DNA of 64,000 nucleotides from Hyphomicrobium sp. Lineage in GTDB: Bacteria; Pseudomonadota; Alphaproteobacteria; Rhizobiales; Hyphomicrobiaceae. A program made the position numbers and the translations under genes. The notes beneath the pieces were generated by a model. That model was not told the origin of the DNA, ran no database searches, and worked only from the letters and a program-made list of their open reading frames with translations. The stretch is from NCBI GenBank assembly GCA_003987725.1, contig RXJH01000003.1:495524-559523 (forward strand), in the 5' to 3' direction. Below are positions 9,994 through 20,400 of this stretch, in pieces (position 1 is the stretch's first letter; each line of letters starts with the position of its first letter).

Positions 9994-10314
9994 GCAACCT
10001 CCGAGAATTTACCCCATACCGACTTCCCGATAGCGAATTCCCCCATCGATGTGTTGGACGAGAAGGCCTGTGGAAAGACGCTTATTGAACCTGCATCAGC
10101 CTTTAATCAATCGCGGTCATTATACGCGAAGTGTTGATTTAAAATTAGTGTAAGGATGGATAGGTTGCCCTGCATCAAAACACGTGTCCCGCCCTCTAGG
10201 TCAAAAGGTATAGGTCCTGCAAAGAAATCGCGTTCAATTCCGGGCTTAGCCGTTCGGATATGAACCGCGGATTAATTAATTCTGCATGCGGACATCCTAT
10301 TGAAAGTTCGAACA
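9994..10314. promoter_or_regulatory. Divergent control region between PKS and NRPS
   Basis: About 320 A/T-rich bases separate the two large divergent synthase genes, so the promoters for both must lie here unless the NRPS is transcribed from further away. Visible features are the PKS Shine-Dalgarno (GGAGG on the minus strand just before 9993), a CACGTG palindrome at about 10181-10186 and a direct repeat TAGGTC at 10197-10202 and 10211-10216. No Fur-, Irr- or LuxR-type box was recognised. Assigning any of these as an operator would be guesswork. Confidence 0.45.
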
Positions 10315-13300
10315 ATGATCGAAGATTCGTATCCTCTATCGCCGCTCCAGCAGGGAATGCTGTTTCACCATCTTGAGGCGCAGGTTCCCGGCGTCGACGT
10401 GGAGCAGCTGGAGGTCGAATTCAACGAGCCGATCGACGCTAACCTGCTCGCACGTGCGTGGGCCATTGTCGCCGCGCAACATCCGATCCTGCGCACCCGG
10501 TTCAGCTGGAAGGATTTACGGAATCCGGTCCAGGAGGTTCTGACCGAAGTCAAAGTTCCATTTGAAGTTCGAGATTTATCAGCATTATCGCCGGCCAACC
10601 AGTTGGCGACGCTGAGTGCCTTCCTGACGGAAGACAGATTGACGGCTTTACCTTTGGATCAGGCACCGCTCTGGCGCGTAACCCTGTTTAACCTTGGTCC
10701 AAGCCGACACCATCTCGTATTCACGTATTCCCACGCGATCCTCGACTCCTGCTTCGCATTTGTTGTCCAGGAAGTAATGGACGCCTACGCAGCTCTAATT
10801 CGCGGTGAGCAACCTTCCTTTGCCGAGCGGCCGCCTTATCGCGATTTTATAGCGTGGCTCGGCGAGCATCTTGCTTCCAGCGCGGATGCCGCCGAGACCT
10901 TTTGGCGGACGGCTCTCGCGGGGTTTCAAACGCCCACCAATTTAGAGGCGCTGCGTCTTCCGGGCGGCTCAACGCGCACATCCGGGCCTCACGCCACACT
11001 CGAATTGGAACTGTCTCCGGAGCGCACCGCAAAGCTTCACGCGCTCTGCGATAGGGCGGGGCTGCGCACGTCCACAGTCATAGAGGCGGCCTGGGCGCTC
11101 GTACTTTCAGCGTTTTCCGGTCGTGACGATGTGGTTTTTGGCGTTACGCGGACTTGCCGTCGGTCATCAATTCAGGACGCCGATCGGATCGTCGGGCTTT
11201 TCATCAATACGTTGCCCGTGCGGGTCAAGCTTGACGGCGATGTGAGTGCGCTCGAACTCTGCCAACAATTGCGACGCAACCAGGTGAATACGCGCGCCTT
11301 CGAGCATTCTCCGTTGCCGGATGTTCTTCGCCACAGCGAGTTGCCTCGCACGCAAAATCTCTTCGACACCATTATCGTCTTCAACGCTGAGACCAACGAC
11401 GCACGATTCAAGTCGTTTGGACCAGAATGGAAAAATCGGCACTTCAAGCTGCACGACCAGACGAACTTTCCATTCAATGTGATGGCCTACGACGGGCCTC
11501 AAATATCGTTCAAGCTGTCTTACGATACCAGTTGCTTTTCCCGATCGGCGGTCGACAGGATCGGCGACCTGCTGCGCGTGCTGCTGGACGCGATCGCAGA
11601 TAATCCGGATGCGAAGATTGGCGATCTGCCACGACTCCCATCGCGGGATTCCAGCTTTGTGCTGGAGACGTGGAACGCAACGGACAAGCCGTTGCCTGGT
11701 CCGAACTGCGTTCACGAAGCCTTCGAAGCGCAGGCCGATCGGACACCGGACGCCGTAGCACTCGTTGATGGCGACAGGTCAATCACCTACCGCGAGTTGG
11801 ATAAACGCGCCAATCAAGTGGCGCACGAGATCCTCGCACAAGGCGTGGCGCCGGATCAGATGGTTGGCATTTTTATCGAACGCTCCATCGAGATGATGGT
11901 CGGCCTGCTTGGCATTTTGAAAGCCGGCGCGGCCTATGTGCCGATGGACCCGTCTTACCCCGCCGAGCGCCTCGCGATCATTCTCGAAGATACGCGAGCC
12001 CGGATCGTCGTTACGACATCAGACCTGCGCAGCAAATTGCCGGCGGGATTAAATCTCATCTGCGCTGACACAGCCGGGCAGCATGGAAATGGCGAGCGGC
12101 CGCGGATTGCGGTGACCGGCAACAACTTGGCGTACGTCATATTCACGTCCGGCTCCACCGGACGTCCCAAAGGCGTGATGCTGGAGCACCGCAACGTAAC
12201 AAGCTTCTTCACCGCGATGGACCAAGCTTTGGGAACGGCGCCCGGCATTTGGCTCGCGACAACCAGCATCGCCTTCGACATTTCGGTGCTCGAGCTGTTT
12301 TGGACGCTGGCACGCGGATTTACAGTGGTGATCCAGAAAGAAGCTGAGCGCGACGGACGCGCGGCCGCCCAGCGAGGAAGCGCCACACCCATCGATTTCA
12401 GCCTGTTCTATTTCGCAGCCGACTCCAATGAGGCTGCCGGCGATACCGGCAGTAGATACCGCCTGCTGCTTGAAGGCGCAAAATTTGCTGACGAGAACGG
12501 CTTTTCTGCGATCTGGACACCGGAACGTCACTTCCACGCGTTTGGCGGTTTGTACCCGAACCCTGCGGTGACGGGCGCAGCGGTCGCGGCGGTGACCCGG
12601 CGCGTCGCCATCCGCGCCGGTAGCGTCGTGCTTCCCTTGCACAGTCCGCTCCGCATCGCGGAAGAGTGGTCGGTGGTGGACAATCTGTCGAACGGCCGTG
12701 TCGGTCTGAGCTTCGCTTCTGGCTGGCACGTACGTGATTTCGCTCTGCAACCTCAAAACTACAAAAACCGACGCGAACTTTTTGCCCGCGGCATCGAAAC
12801 CGTCAAAGCGCTGTGGCGCGGCGAAGCCATCGAGACGATCGATGGCGATGGGCAGGCGGTTGAGGTGAAGACCTTCCCGCCGCCGGTGCAGAAAGAACCG
12901 AAATTGTGGGTAACGGCGAGTTCGCACCCCGATACGTTTGCACTCGCAGGGCGGCTCGGCGCCAACATCCTGACGAACCTCCTGGTGATGAAGCCGGAGC
13001 AGTTCGTTGAGAATGTCGCCGTTTATCGCAAGGCCTGGGCGGAAGCGGGTCACGCCGGCCGGGGAACGGTGTCACTGATGCTGCACACGTTCGTCGGCGC
13101 CAATGAAGACGAGGTGCGACGTAAAGTTCACAGCCCCTTCATTGAATACCTCAAGACGTCCACCGACCTAGTCGCGAAAATGCGGTGGGAGTTGACGCCC
13201 TTCGCCAAGCGCGATGACCGCGACGCTTCCGATCCTCGTATGGCCCTGGCGGATCTTCAGCCCGAAGAACTCGACGCCATCATGGAGCACGCCTTCGCAC

Positions 13301-15897
13301 GCTATTTTGAAACCGCGGGCTTGTTTGGAACTCCGGCGTCGTGTGTCGCCAAGGTCGAGAAACTGAAGGCGTACGGCGTCGACGAAATTGCCTGCCTGAT
13401 CGATTTCGGCATCTCTTCCGATGACGTACTGGCGAACCTTCCGCACCTTGATGAATTGCGTCGTTTGTCCAATCCTGGCGCCGATGAGCTGCACCAGGAT
13501 ATTCCCTCACAAATCGCCCGGCATGGCGTGACCCACCTGCAGGCCACGCCATCCCTTGCAAGCATTCTGGCGTCAGACGATGCTTCACTCAATGCATTGG
13601 GCGATTTGCGCATGCTGCTACTGGGCGGCGAGGCGCTCCCGCGTGCGCTGATCGAGCGTTTGCGTTCGAGATACCACGGGCCGATCAACAATATGTACGG
13701 CCCAACCGAAACCTGCATCTGGTCGACGACAGCCAAGGTCGGCGGTGCCGGTGATCCGATCACCATTGGCGGGCCGATCGCGAACACCCGTGTTTACGTG
13801 GTCGATCAATCGCTCCGCCAACAGCCGATTGGAGTGCCTGGCGAAATTGTCATCGGCGGCGCAGGCGTTGCGCGCGGCTATCTGGGACGGCCGGAGCTGA
13901 CCGAAGAACGGTTCGTCCGCAATCCGTTTGGCCGGGACGATGAGCGTCTCTACCGCACGGGCGATCTCGGGCGTTGGCTCGAGAATGGTACGATCGAGTA
14001 CCTCGGCCGGCTCGATCACCAGGTTAAGATTCGCGGTCACAGGATTGAGCCCGGCGAGATCGAGTCCGTACTGGACCGGCATCCCTCGGTGAAACAAAGC
14101 GCAGTCGTCCCGCGCTCCGATGAAGGCAGCAGCGAGCAGCGCCTCATCGCCTATGTCGTGCAGGCGGCCAACGCCAGCGGGGCGTCGGCAGCTCCGACCA
14201 CGGCGCATTGGGAAACAATCTGGGACGAGACGTATCGCGGTACCGGTGACGCGGTCGCCGAAACGGTGGGCTGGAAAAGCAGTTACACCGGCGAGCAAAT
14301 CCCTGAAGAGCAGATGCAGGATTGGATCGAGCGGACGGTGGAGCGGGTCCAGGATCTCCGGCCGCAACGCATCCTCGAGATCGGCTGTGGAACTGGCATG
14401 ATCCTTTTGCGCGTTGCGCCGAACTGCGATCGCTACCACGGAATAGACCTCTCCGAGGCGGCCCTTGCCCGCGTGAGGGCCGAAGCCGATCACAAGGGCC
14501 TAGGCAACGTTGTTCTCACTCAGATGGCCGCGAATGCGGTGGCTTCTTTGGACGGCGGACCGTTCGACACGATCGTCATAAATTCGGTCGCGCAGTACTT
14601 TCCGAACGTCGATTACTTTGTCGATGTTCTGAAGCAGTGTCTCGAGAAGCTGGCCCCGGGCGGGGCGATCTTCGTCGGCGATGTGCGGAGCCGGGCCCTT
14701 CTTGAAGTCATGTTGGCAGAAATTGAATTGCTCAGGGCCTCGCCGGAGACGCCGACGGATGAATTCCGTACGCGCCTGCGCAAGCGGCACGATGACGAGG
14801 CGGAATTGGTGCTGGACCCCGAGCTGTTCCTGACGATGCCGAGATTCATTCCCTCGGTCGAAAGTGTCGAAGTGGAACTGAAAACCGGGCGCGCGCCGAG
14901 CGAGATGACGCGCTTCCGGTACGACGTCGTCATCCGGAAGCAAGGCGGGATCACGCTTGCACACCCGGCGACAACGACCAAGCAGGCACCGCAACCATGC
15001 ACGATTGAGGCGTTGGGCGACATCTTCCGATCCGCACAATCGCCCATCCGTGTGACCGGAATTCCAAATGCCCGGGTGGCATCGGCGGTTGCGGTAATTG
15101 ATAAGCTCAACGCGCGGCCACCTTCGGAGAAATTAGGTTCTCTGGCCGGTCGCTCCAGCCACGGCAATTTGCAAACCGAGGGAATCGATCCCGAAGACGT
15201 GAGATCGCTCGCTGAAAATCGCGATGTGGCCATCGAGTGGTCAGCCGCCGGACGAGGGTTCTTCGATGCTGTTTATCGGCCTCACGTTCTGGACGCGACA
15301 CGCACGAATAATACGGGCGCAATTGGCATTGCCACGCCGGTTGATAGCGCTGCGCCGGATTGGTCTCAGTATGCCAATCGCCCAGTGCTTCGTGGGACTG
15401 GGGAAGAATCTTTGGCGTCGGCTTTGCGTCAGCACCTGCGCAAAACGCTGCCGGAATACATGCTGCCGGCGGCCTTTGTCATGCTCGACGCGTTGCCTTT
15501 AACTCCGAACGGCAAACTCGACCGGCAAGCTCTGCCGGCGCCCGATCGCGCACGTCACGAGACTGCGACGGCCTTTGTCGCGCCAACGACGGACGTGGAA
15601 CGCGAACTCGCGAGCATCTTCCAGGATGTTCTGGGGCTGGCTGAGGTCGGGCTCGATGACAACTTCTTCGACCTTGGCGCCAGTTCCTTGACGATGGTAA
15701 GCGTGGTCGAGAAGATCCGCACGCGGATGGGTGCGAAAGTGTCACTTGTGCGCCTGTTTCAGTTCCCAACTTTGCGAAGCCTCGCCGCTTCGCTCGCAAA
15801 CCGCGAGCGTGATGCGGCAACGGCGGCGCCGGAGCAGAGCCGAGCCAATTTACGCAAGGATATGATGCAGCGTCGGCGTGAAGCACGCGCCCGATAG
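10315..15897 (+). CDS. Single-module NRPS, C-A(luciferase-like monooxygenase + methyltransferase insertions)-PCP
   Basis: The product has about 1860 residues. A condensation domain (1-440) starts SYPLSPLQQGMLFH and has SHAILDS in place of HHxxxDG, keeping the catalytic His. The A domain begins near 470, with FTSGSTGRPKG near 610 and FDISVLELF near 653. From about 691 to 1050 a luciferase-like FMN monooxygenase interrupts it (IDFSLFYFAAD through SFASGWHVRDF and WVTASSHPDTFALAG). The A domain resumes (LLLGGEALP, NNMYGPTETCIW, YRTGDLGRW). Between A8 and A9 sits a SAM methyltransferase (LEIGCGTGMILL near 1352). Then LPEYMLPAAFV, LTPNGKLDR and a PCP (DDNFFDLGASSL) follow. There is no TE or epimerase. 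The pocket read by eye is D-I-L-Q-L-G-M-I-W, which I know as a glycine code. ATG 10315 is preferred; a TTG at 10300 is the alternative. The partner PKS probably supplies release. Confidence 0.95.
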   Translation: MIEDSYPLSPLQQGMLFHHLEAQVPGVDVEQLEVEFNEPIDANLLARAWAIVAAQHPILRTRFSWKDLRNPVQEVLTEVKVPFEVRDLSALSPANQLATLSAFLTEDRLTALPLDQAPLWRVTLFNLGPSRHHLVFTYSHAILDSCFAFVVQEVMDAYAALIRGEQPSFAERPPYRDFIAWLGEHLASSADAAETFWRTALAGFQTPTNLEALRLPGGSTRTSGPHATLELELSPERTAKLHALCDRAGLRTSTVIEAAWALVLSAFSGRDDVVFGVTRTCRRSSIQDADRIVGLFINTLPVRVKLDGDVSALELCQQLRRNQVNTRAFEHSPLPDVLRHSELPRTQNLFDTIIVFNAETNDARFKSFGPEWKNRHFKLHDQTNFPFNVMAYDGPQISFKLSYDTSCFSRSAVDRIGDLLRVLLDAIADNPDAKIGDLPRLPSRDSSFVLETWNATDKPLPGPNCVHEAFEAQADRTPDAVALVDGDRSITYRELDKRANQVAHEILAQGVAPDQMVGIFIERSIEMMVGLLGILKAGAAYVPMDPSYPAERLAIILEDTRARIVVTTSDLRSKLPAGLNLICADTAGQHGNGERPRIAVTGNNLAYVIFTSGSTGRPKGVMLEHRNVTSFFTAMDQALGTAPGIWLATTSIAFDISVLELFWTLARGFTVVIQKEAERDGRAAAQRGSATPIDFSLFYFAADSNEAAGDTGSRYRLLLEGAKFADENGFSAIWTPERHFHAFGGLYPNPAVTGAAVAAVTRRVAIRAGSVVLPLHSPLRIAEEWSVVDNLSNGRVGLSFASGWHVRDFALQPQNYKNRRELFARGIETVKALWRGEAIETIDGDGQAVEVKTFPPPVQKEPKLWVTASSHPDTFALAGRLGANILTNLLVMKPEQFVENVAVYRKAWAEAGHAGRGTVSLMLHTFVGANEDEVRRKVHSPFIEYLKTSTDLVAKMRWELTPFAKRDDRDASDPRMALADLQPEELDAIMEHAFARYFETAGLFGTPASCVAKVEKLKAYGVDEIACLIDFGISSDDVLANLPHLDELRRLSNPGADELHQDIPSQIARHGVTHLQATPSLASILASDDASLNALGDLRMLLLGGEALPRALIERLRSRYHGPINNMYGPTETCIWSTTAKVGGAGDPITIGGPIANTRVYVVDQSLRQQPIGVPGEIVIGGAGVARGYLGRPELTEERFVRNPFGRDDERLYRTGDLGRWLENGTIEYLGRLDHQVKIRGHRIEPGEIESVLDRHPSVKQSAVVPRSDEGSSEQRLIAYVVQAANASGASAAPTTAHWETIWDETYRGTGDAVAETVGWKSSYTGEQIPEEQMQDWIERTVERVQDLRPQRILEIGCGTGMILLRVAPNCDRYHGIDLSEAALARVRAEADHKGLGNVVLTQMAANAVASLDGGPFDTIVINSVAQYFPNVDYFVDVLKQCLEKLAPGGAIFVGDVRSRALLEVMLAEIELLRASPETPTDEFRTRLRKRHDDEAELVLDPELFLTMPRFIPSVESVEVELKTGRAPSEMTRFRYDVVIRKQGGITLAHPATTTKQAPQPCTIEALGDIFRSAQSPIRVTGIPNARVASAVAVIDKLNARPPSEKLGSLAGRSSHGNLQTEGIDPEDVRSLAENRDVAIEWSAAGRGFFDAVYRPHVLDATRTNNTGAIGIATPVDSAAPDWSQYANRPVLRGTGEESLASALRQHLRKTLPEYMLPAAFVMLDALPLTPNGKLDRQALPAPDRARHETATAFVAPTTDVERELASIFQDVLGLAEVGLDDNFFDLGASSLTMVSVVEKIRTRMGAKVSLVRLFQFPTLRSLAASLANRERDAATAAPEQSRANLRKDMMQRRREARAR

Positions 15898-15939
15898 TTG
15901 ACCGCTTGACTGGAACTCCGAGGCGCGAGGCGTTTGCGG

Positions 15940-17172
15940 CTATACGGCAAACAATGCCAGCGCATCCGGGAGCTGGGGCGCAACCAGAACGGCGCCAATC
16001 ATCGCCCGGAGCGATTGCTCCCGGAAGCGGGAGACCACGTCGAACAAAGTTCGGCTCCTATAGCCTTTGCGAACCGAAAATCCGCCGGAATATGAGATGA
16101 CTTCCGGCTCCCAGCGAGCCTTCGAAATATCGGCGCCTGTAGAAAGGTTCACGATGCGGAATTTGTTATCGATGGCCCATTTAATGGCCTCCACGACGAC
16201 CGTCGTCATCACGCTATAGCGGGCCCAGCGGGGATCGTAACCCGAGTAATAGAGATATAATTCGTCGCCGAATTTGAAGCCGATTCTGGTCGCAACGACC
16301 TCATCGTTGATGACGAGCTGGAAAATTCGCAGCGCCCCGCGCCGTGCGAGTTCGGTGCAATACTGAAGCATAAACGCGCGGCTGACAGGGGATGCAAACA
16401 CATCCGGATGTTTGATCGAAGCGGCGACGCTAGCACGCGCTGAATGAAGAGTAAAAAGCCGATCGAGCGCTGCTGGGACCTCCCCCGGCTTGTCAATGAT
16501 GCGAAGCTGGTACGTGATCTTTTCGGCCCCAAGCGAATTGTAGCACTTTCTAATGGCCTGCTTCATATTCCTGGATAAATTCGCTCTGAGCTGTTCCCAG
16601 CTCGATGGCAGATGCAGAATATGAACTGTCGTTTCTAGGTTAGGCGTTTGACGTATTTCCGCAGGCAATATCGTCGATGTATTTTGCAATCTGAGCCCGC
16701 GCCACTGCACCCAGTCGGCGCCATTTGCGTTATCCAGAAATGCAGAGATCGAGCGAACAACCGCTGGCGTGTGCTCAGGCGAACAGAGCGGCCCGCGAAA
16801 TTCAGTGACGTTTGAATCCGCGCCAAAAAACTGAAGCTCCTTGGCGTTCAGCGGACCATAGCCCGGGCGTTGAGAGACGACCATCGGGGCAACCGCGATT
16901 AGCTCGCCACTGTCGTTACGCAATAGGAAAAGGCGGGGAAAGTCTTTCGCCTTTACATTGCTGCGTTTGTAATGTTGCCACCAAATCGAAGCCCATAAAT
17001 GCGTCGTAAACGGCAGGCGAGGCGAGATGCGCTCATGGAGCGAATCCCACTGCGCAATCAAGTCGTGCAGGCCGGAATCGTCGATGATCGTCTCGACGCT
17101 GAGCATCGGATCCCCTTCGGCACAAAGGTGTGCGGAAGCTACGATGCTTGCCTCTGATTTCATCATCGTCAT
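15940..17172 (-). CDS. GNAT-fold acyltransferase, BioF2-like/CelD family
   Basis: This 410-residue protein resembles the BioF2-like/GNAT_6 family that includes CelD-type proteins of polysaccharide and capsule loci. It has an N-terminal segment with LWASIWWQHY near residue 60 and AVAPMVV near 92. The C-terminal half carries RNMKQAIRKCYN, then VATRIGFKFGDELYLYYSGY followed by a conserved-looking WAIDNKF and NLSTGAD. These proteins are thought to transfer acyl groups, but few substrates are known. The gene converges on the NRPS and ends 43 bases from its stop, so it may be part of the cluster or of the neighbouring envelope genes. The start is uncertain among three Met codons in the first four residues. 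Confidence 0.7.
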   Translation of the reverse strand: MTMMKSEASIVASAHLCAEGDPMLSVETIIDDSGLHDLIAQWDSLHERISPRLPFTTHLWASIWWQHYKRSNVKAKDFPRLFLLRNDSGELIAVAPMVVSQRPGYGPLNAKELQFFGADSNVTEFRGPLCSPEHTPAVVRSISAFLDNANGADWVQWRGLRLQNTSTILPAEIRQTPNLETTVHILHLPSSWEQLRANLSRNMKQAIRKCYNSLGAEKITYQLRIIDKPGEVPAALDRLFTLHSARASVAASIKHPDVFASPVSRAFMLQYCTELARRGALRIFQLVINDEVVATRIGFKFGDELYLYYSGYDPRWARYSVMTTVVVEAIKWAIDNKFRIVNLSTGADISKARWEPEVISYSGGFSVRKGYRSRTLFDVVSRFREQSLRAMIGAVLVAPQLPDALALFAV

Positions 17173-17491
17173 TCTGATCGCAGATGCGCTCTGGTATCGA
17201 AATTGAACACGGTAAGCTCTAGTCAGCTAGCGAAAAAGCTCGGCAATTACATTCCTAAGTCAGAATTTAGAAATTATAGATGAATTAGCGGCAAAAACAG
17301 TGGCTGATACATCAAGAAAACACCATATGGCGCATAATGTGAAGTCGCAACTGAAGTAGTGCTTAGATCTTTGAAATGTCGAGCGAGTGGCAGTTCTACG
17401 CCTTTCCTTATTGATCAATAATTTTATGATGAGGAAAAAATTTCCCGGAGACGACCCTTTCAGAGGCCTTGAGGAGATTTCGGGCTCTCGA
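17173..17491. other. Intergenic region, no gene seen
   Basis: This A/T-rich 319-base gap lies between the acyltransferase start and the stop of the last RND pump gene. It should hold the acyltransferase promoter and the end of the efflux operon transcript. I see no clear hairpin with a T-run and no convincing open frame. Confidence 0.45.
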
Positions 17492-20400
17492 TTAGGCGCG
17501 TTCGGCTGTCGAAACCGCCGACGAACTCTTCTCGCCATCGCCTGAAAACCTTGCCTTGAGCTTCTCGAGCAGCAGGTAGATCACCGGCGTCGTGTAGAGC
17601 GTTAGCACCTGCGAGACGACGAGCCCGCCGATAATCGTGATGCCGAGCGGACGGCGCAATTCCGACCCCGGACCGATCGCGACGGCCAGGGGAACGGCGC
17701 CGAGTAGAGCCGCGAGCGTCGTCATCAGGATGGGGCGGAAGCGCTGCAGGCAGGCATCATAGATTGCGTCATGCGGCGATAGGCCGTTCTCGCGTTCCGC
17801 GTGCAGGGCGAAATCGACGAGCATGATCCCGTTCTTCTTCACGATGCCGATCAGCAGAATGACGCCAATCAGCGCAATGACCGATAGGTCCATGCTTGCC
17901 ATCTGCAACGCGAGCAGCGCACCGAGACCCGCGGATGGCAGCGTCGAGATGATCGTCAGGGGATGTGCAAGGCTTTCGTAGAGAACGCCGAGCACGATGT
18001 AGATCGCGACCAGCGCCGCCAGTATCAGCAGCGTCTGCATGCGCGCCTGTTCGATGAAGGCCTTGGCGTCGCCTGCCGCTTCGCCGTGGATTGACTCAGG
18101 CAGATGCAGGCGCTGGAGAGCCTCGTCTATGCCATGAAGACTCGTATCCAAGCTCACGCCCGGCCGCAGATTGTAGTTGATCGTCACGGCCGGGAAGGGC
18201 CCCTGATGGTTGACCACCAGCGGCGCGATGCTTTCGCTCGTTGAAACAAGGCTCGACAGCGGGATCTGCTGGGTGCGGTCGATGGTCGGCACATAAAGGC
18301 GCGAAAGATCCTTGGGGTGAACCTGCAGCTTTGGATCGATTTCCAGAATGACTTTGTATTGGTTGCGGTCGCCGTAAATCGTCGAGAACTGCGTCTGCGC
18401 AAAGGCATTGGAGAGGGCATTATCGATATCGGCAATCGCCACGTTCAGCCGCGACGCGACATCGCGATTGATGTTGACGTTGAGCTGCAGGCCGCCCGCC
18501 TCGCGGTCGGACGTGACGTCTGCCAGTCCCGGCACGGCTCGTACCGCCTCGATGACCTTCGGTATCGATGCGTAGAGATCGTCGGCATTGAGTGACCATA
18601 GCGTGTATTGATAATCCGCTTTGCCGGCGCGCGCCCCGGCGCGAATGTCTCGCGACGGCATCAGCCGCGTTGCGAGGCCGGCAACCTTGCCAAGCGGCGC
18701 GCGCAGCCGATCGATCACGACCGCCGTCGAAACGCCGCCGCGGTCTTCGATCGGCTTCAGGCTGATGAACATGCGGCCTTGGTTCTGTGTCGGATTGGGG
18801 CCGCCCGCACCGATCGAAGAGCCGACGTTATCGACCGCCGGATCGGCGAGGATGATATTGAGCGATTGCCTCTGCAGCCTGCTCATCTCGGCGAACGAGA
18901 CGTCGGTGCTGGCTTCCGTTGCGGCGATGATCAGGCCCGTATCGTCATCCGGCAGATAGCCCTTCGGCAGCACGCTGTAGAAATGGATCGTCAATACGAT
19001 CGTCGCAACGAAGACCGCGAGCATGACGAGCTGATTACGTAGCGCAATTCTGAGCGTGAAGGCATAGGCCCTGACGACCATCGCCAGCGCGCCTTCGAAA
19101 ATGCGGTCGGCGAGGTTTCTGTGTTCTTCCGCGCCGGACTTGATGAAGTGCGCGCAGATCATCGGCGTCACCGTCAGCGAGACGATCGCGGAGATGACGA
19201 TCGCGAACGTCAGCGTCAACGCAAACTCGTGCAGAAGCCGGCCGACGATGCCGGTCATGAACAGCACAGGAATGAACGCCGCGATCAGCGATACCGATAT
19301 CGAAATGACCGTGAAGCCGATTTGATGTGATCCGGCGAGCGCCGCCGCGTAGGGCTTCATGCCCTTTTCCATGTTGCGGTAGACGTTCTCGATCATGACA
19401 ATCGCGTCGTCGACAACGAACCCGACGGCGACGGCAAGCGCCATTAGTGTCAGATTATTGACTGAAAACCCGGCCGCCCACATCGCGGCGCACGTGCCGG
19501 CGAGCGACAGAGGGACCGTAATCCCGGCCGCGATCGTCGGTGTCGAACGCCTGAGAAAGACGAACACGACGGACATGACGAGCAGGATCGTCAAGCCGAG
19601 CGTGAACTGCATGTCGTGCACCGACGCGCGAATCGTCGCCGTCCGGTCGGTCAGAATTGATATGTCTATGCCCGCCGGGATCCATTCCTTGAGCTGCGGC
19701 AGCAGCGCCTTCACGCGGTCGACCGTATCGATGACGTTCGCCTCGGGCGTCTTCGTGATGATCAGAAGCACCGCCGGATCGTGGCCGAAACGCGCCGACG
19801 AACGCGCGTTCCGCGTCGCCTTGATGACCTTCGCAACGTCGCCCACCTTGACGATATCGCCGTTGGGCAGGTTCTTCACGACGATGTCTTTGTATTCGTC
19901 CGGCTCGGTCATCTGCGTATTGGATTGCAGGATGATCGTCTGCCGCTCGCCGTCCACCGAGCCGATCGGTGAGAGATCATTGGCGTTTGAGACGGCGTTC
20001 TTCACGTCGTCGAAGCTGACGCCCATCGAAGCGACGAGCGTGGGATCGACCTGGATGCGCGTCGCCGGCTGGTCTGCGCCGCTCACCGTCACGTCCGCGA
20101 CACCCTGGACCTGCGAAATGCGCTGCCCGATAACCGTGTCGGCGGTATCGTAGATGTCGCTGGTCGTCATCGTCTTCGACGTCAACGCCAGAATGAGAAT
20201 GGGCGATGCGGACGGATTGGCCTTGCGGAATGTCGGAACCTGCGGCAGGTCGCCCGGAAGATCCGCAGTTGCAGCGTTCAATGCGGCCTGCACGTCGCGG
20301 CCCGCGCCGTCGATATTGCGATTGAGATCGAACTGCATCGCGATCGTCGTCGATCCGAGCGAGTTCGTCGAGGTCATCTCCGTGACGCCGGCGATCTCGC

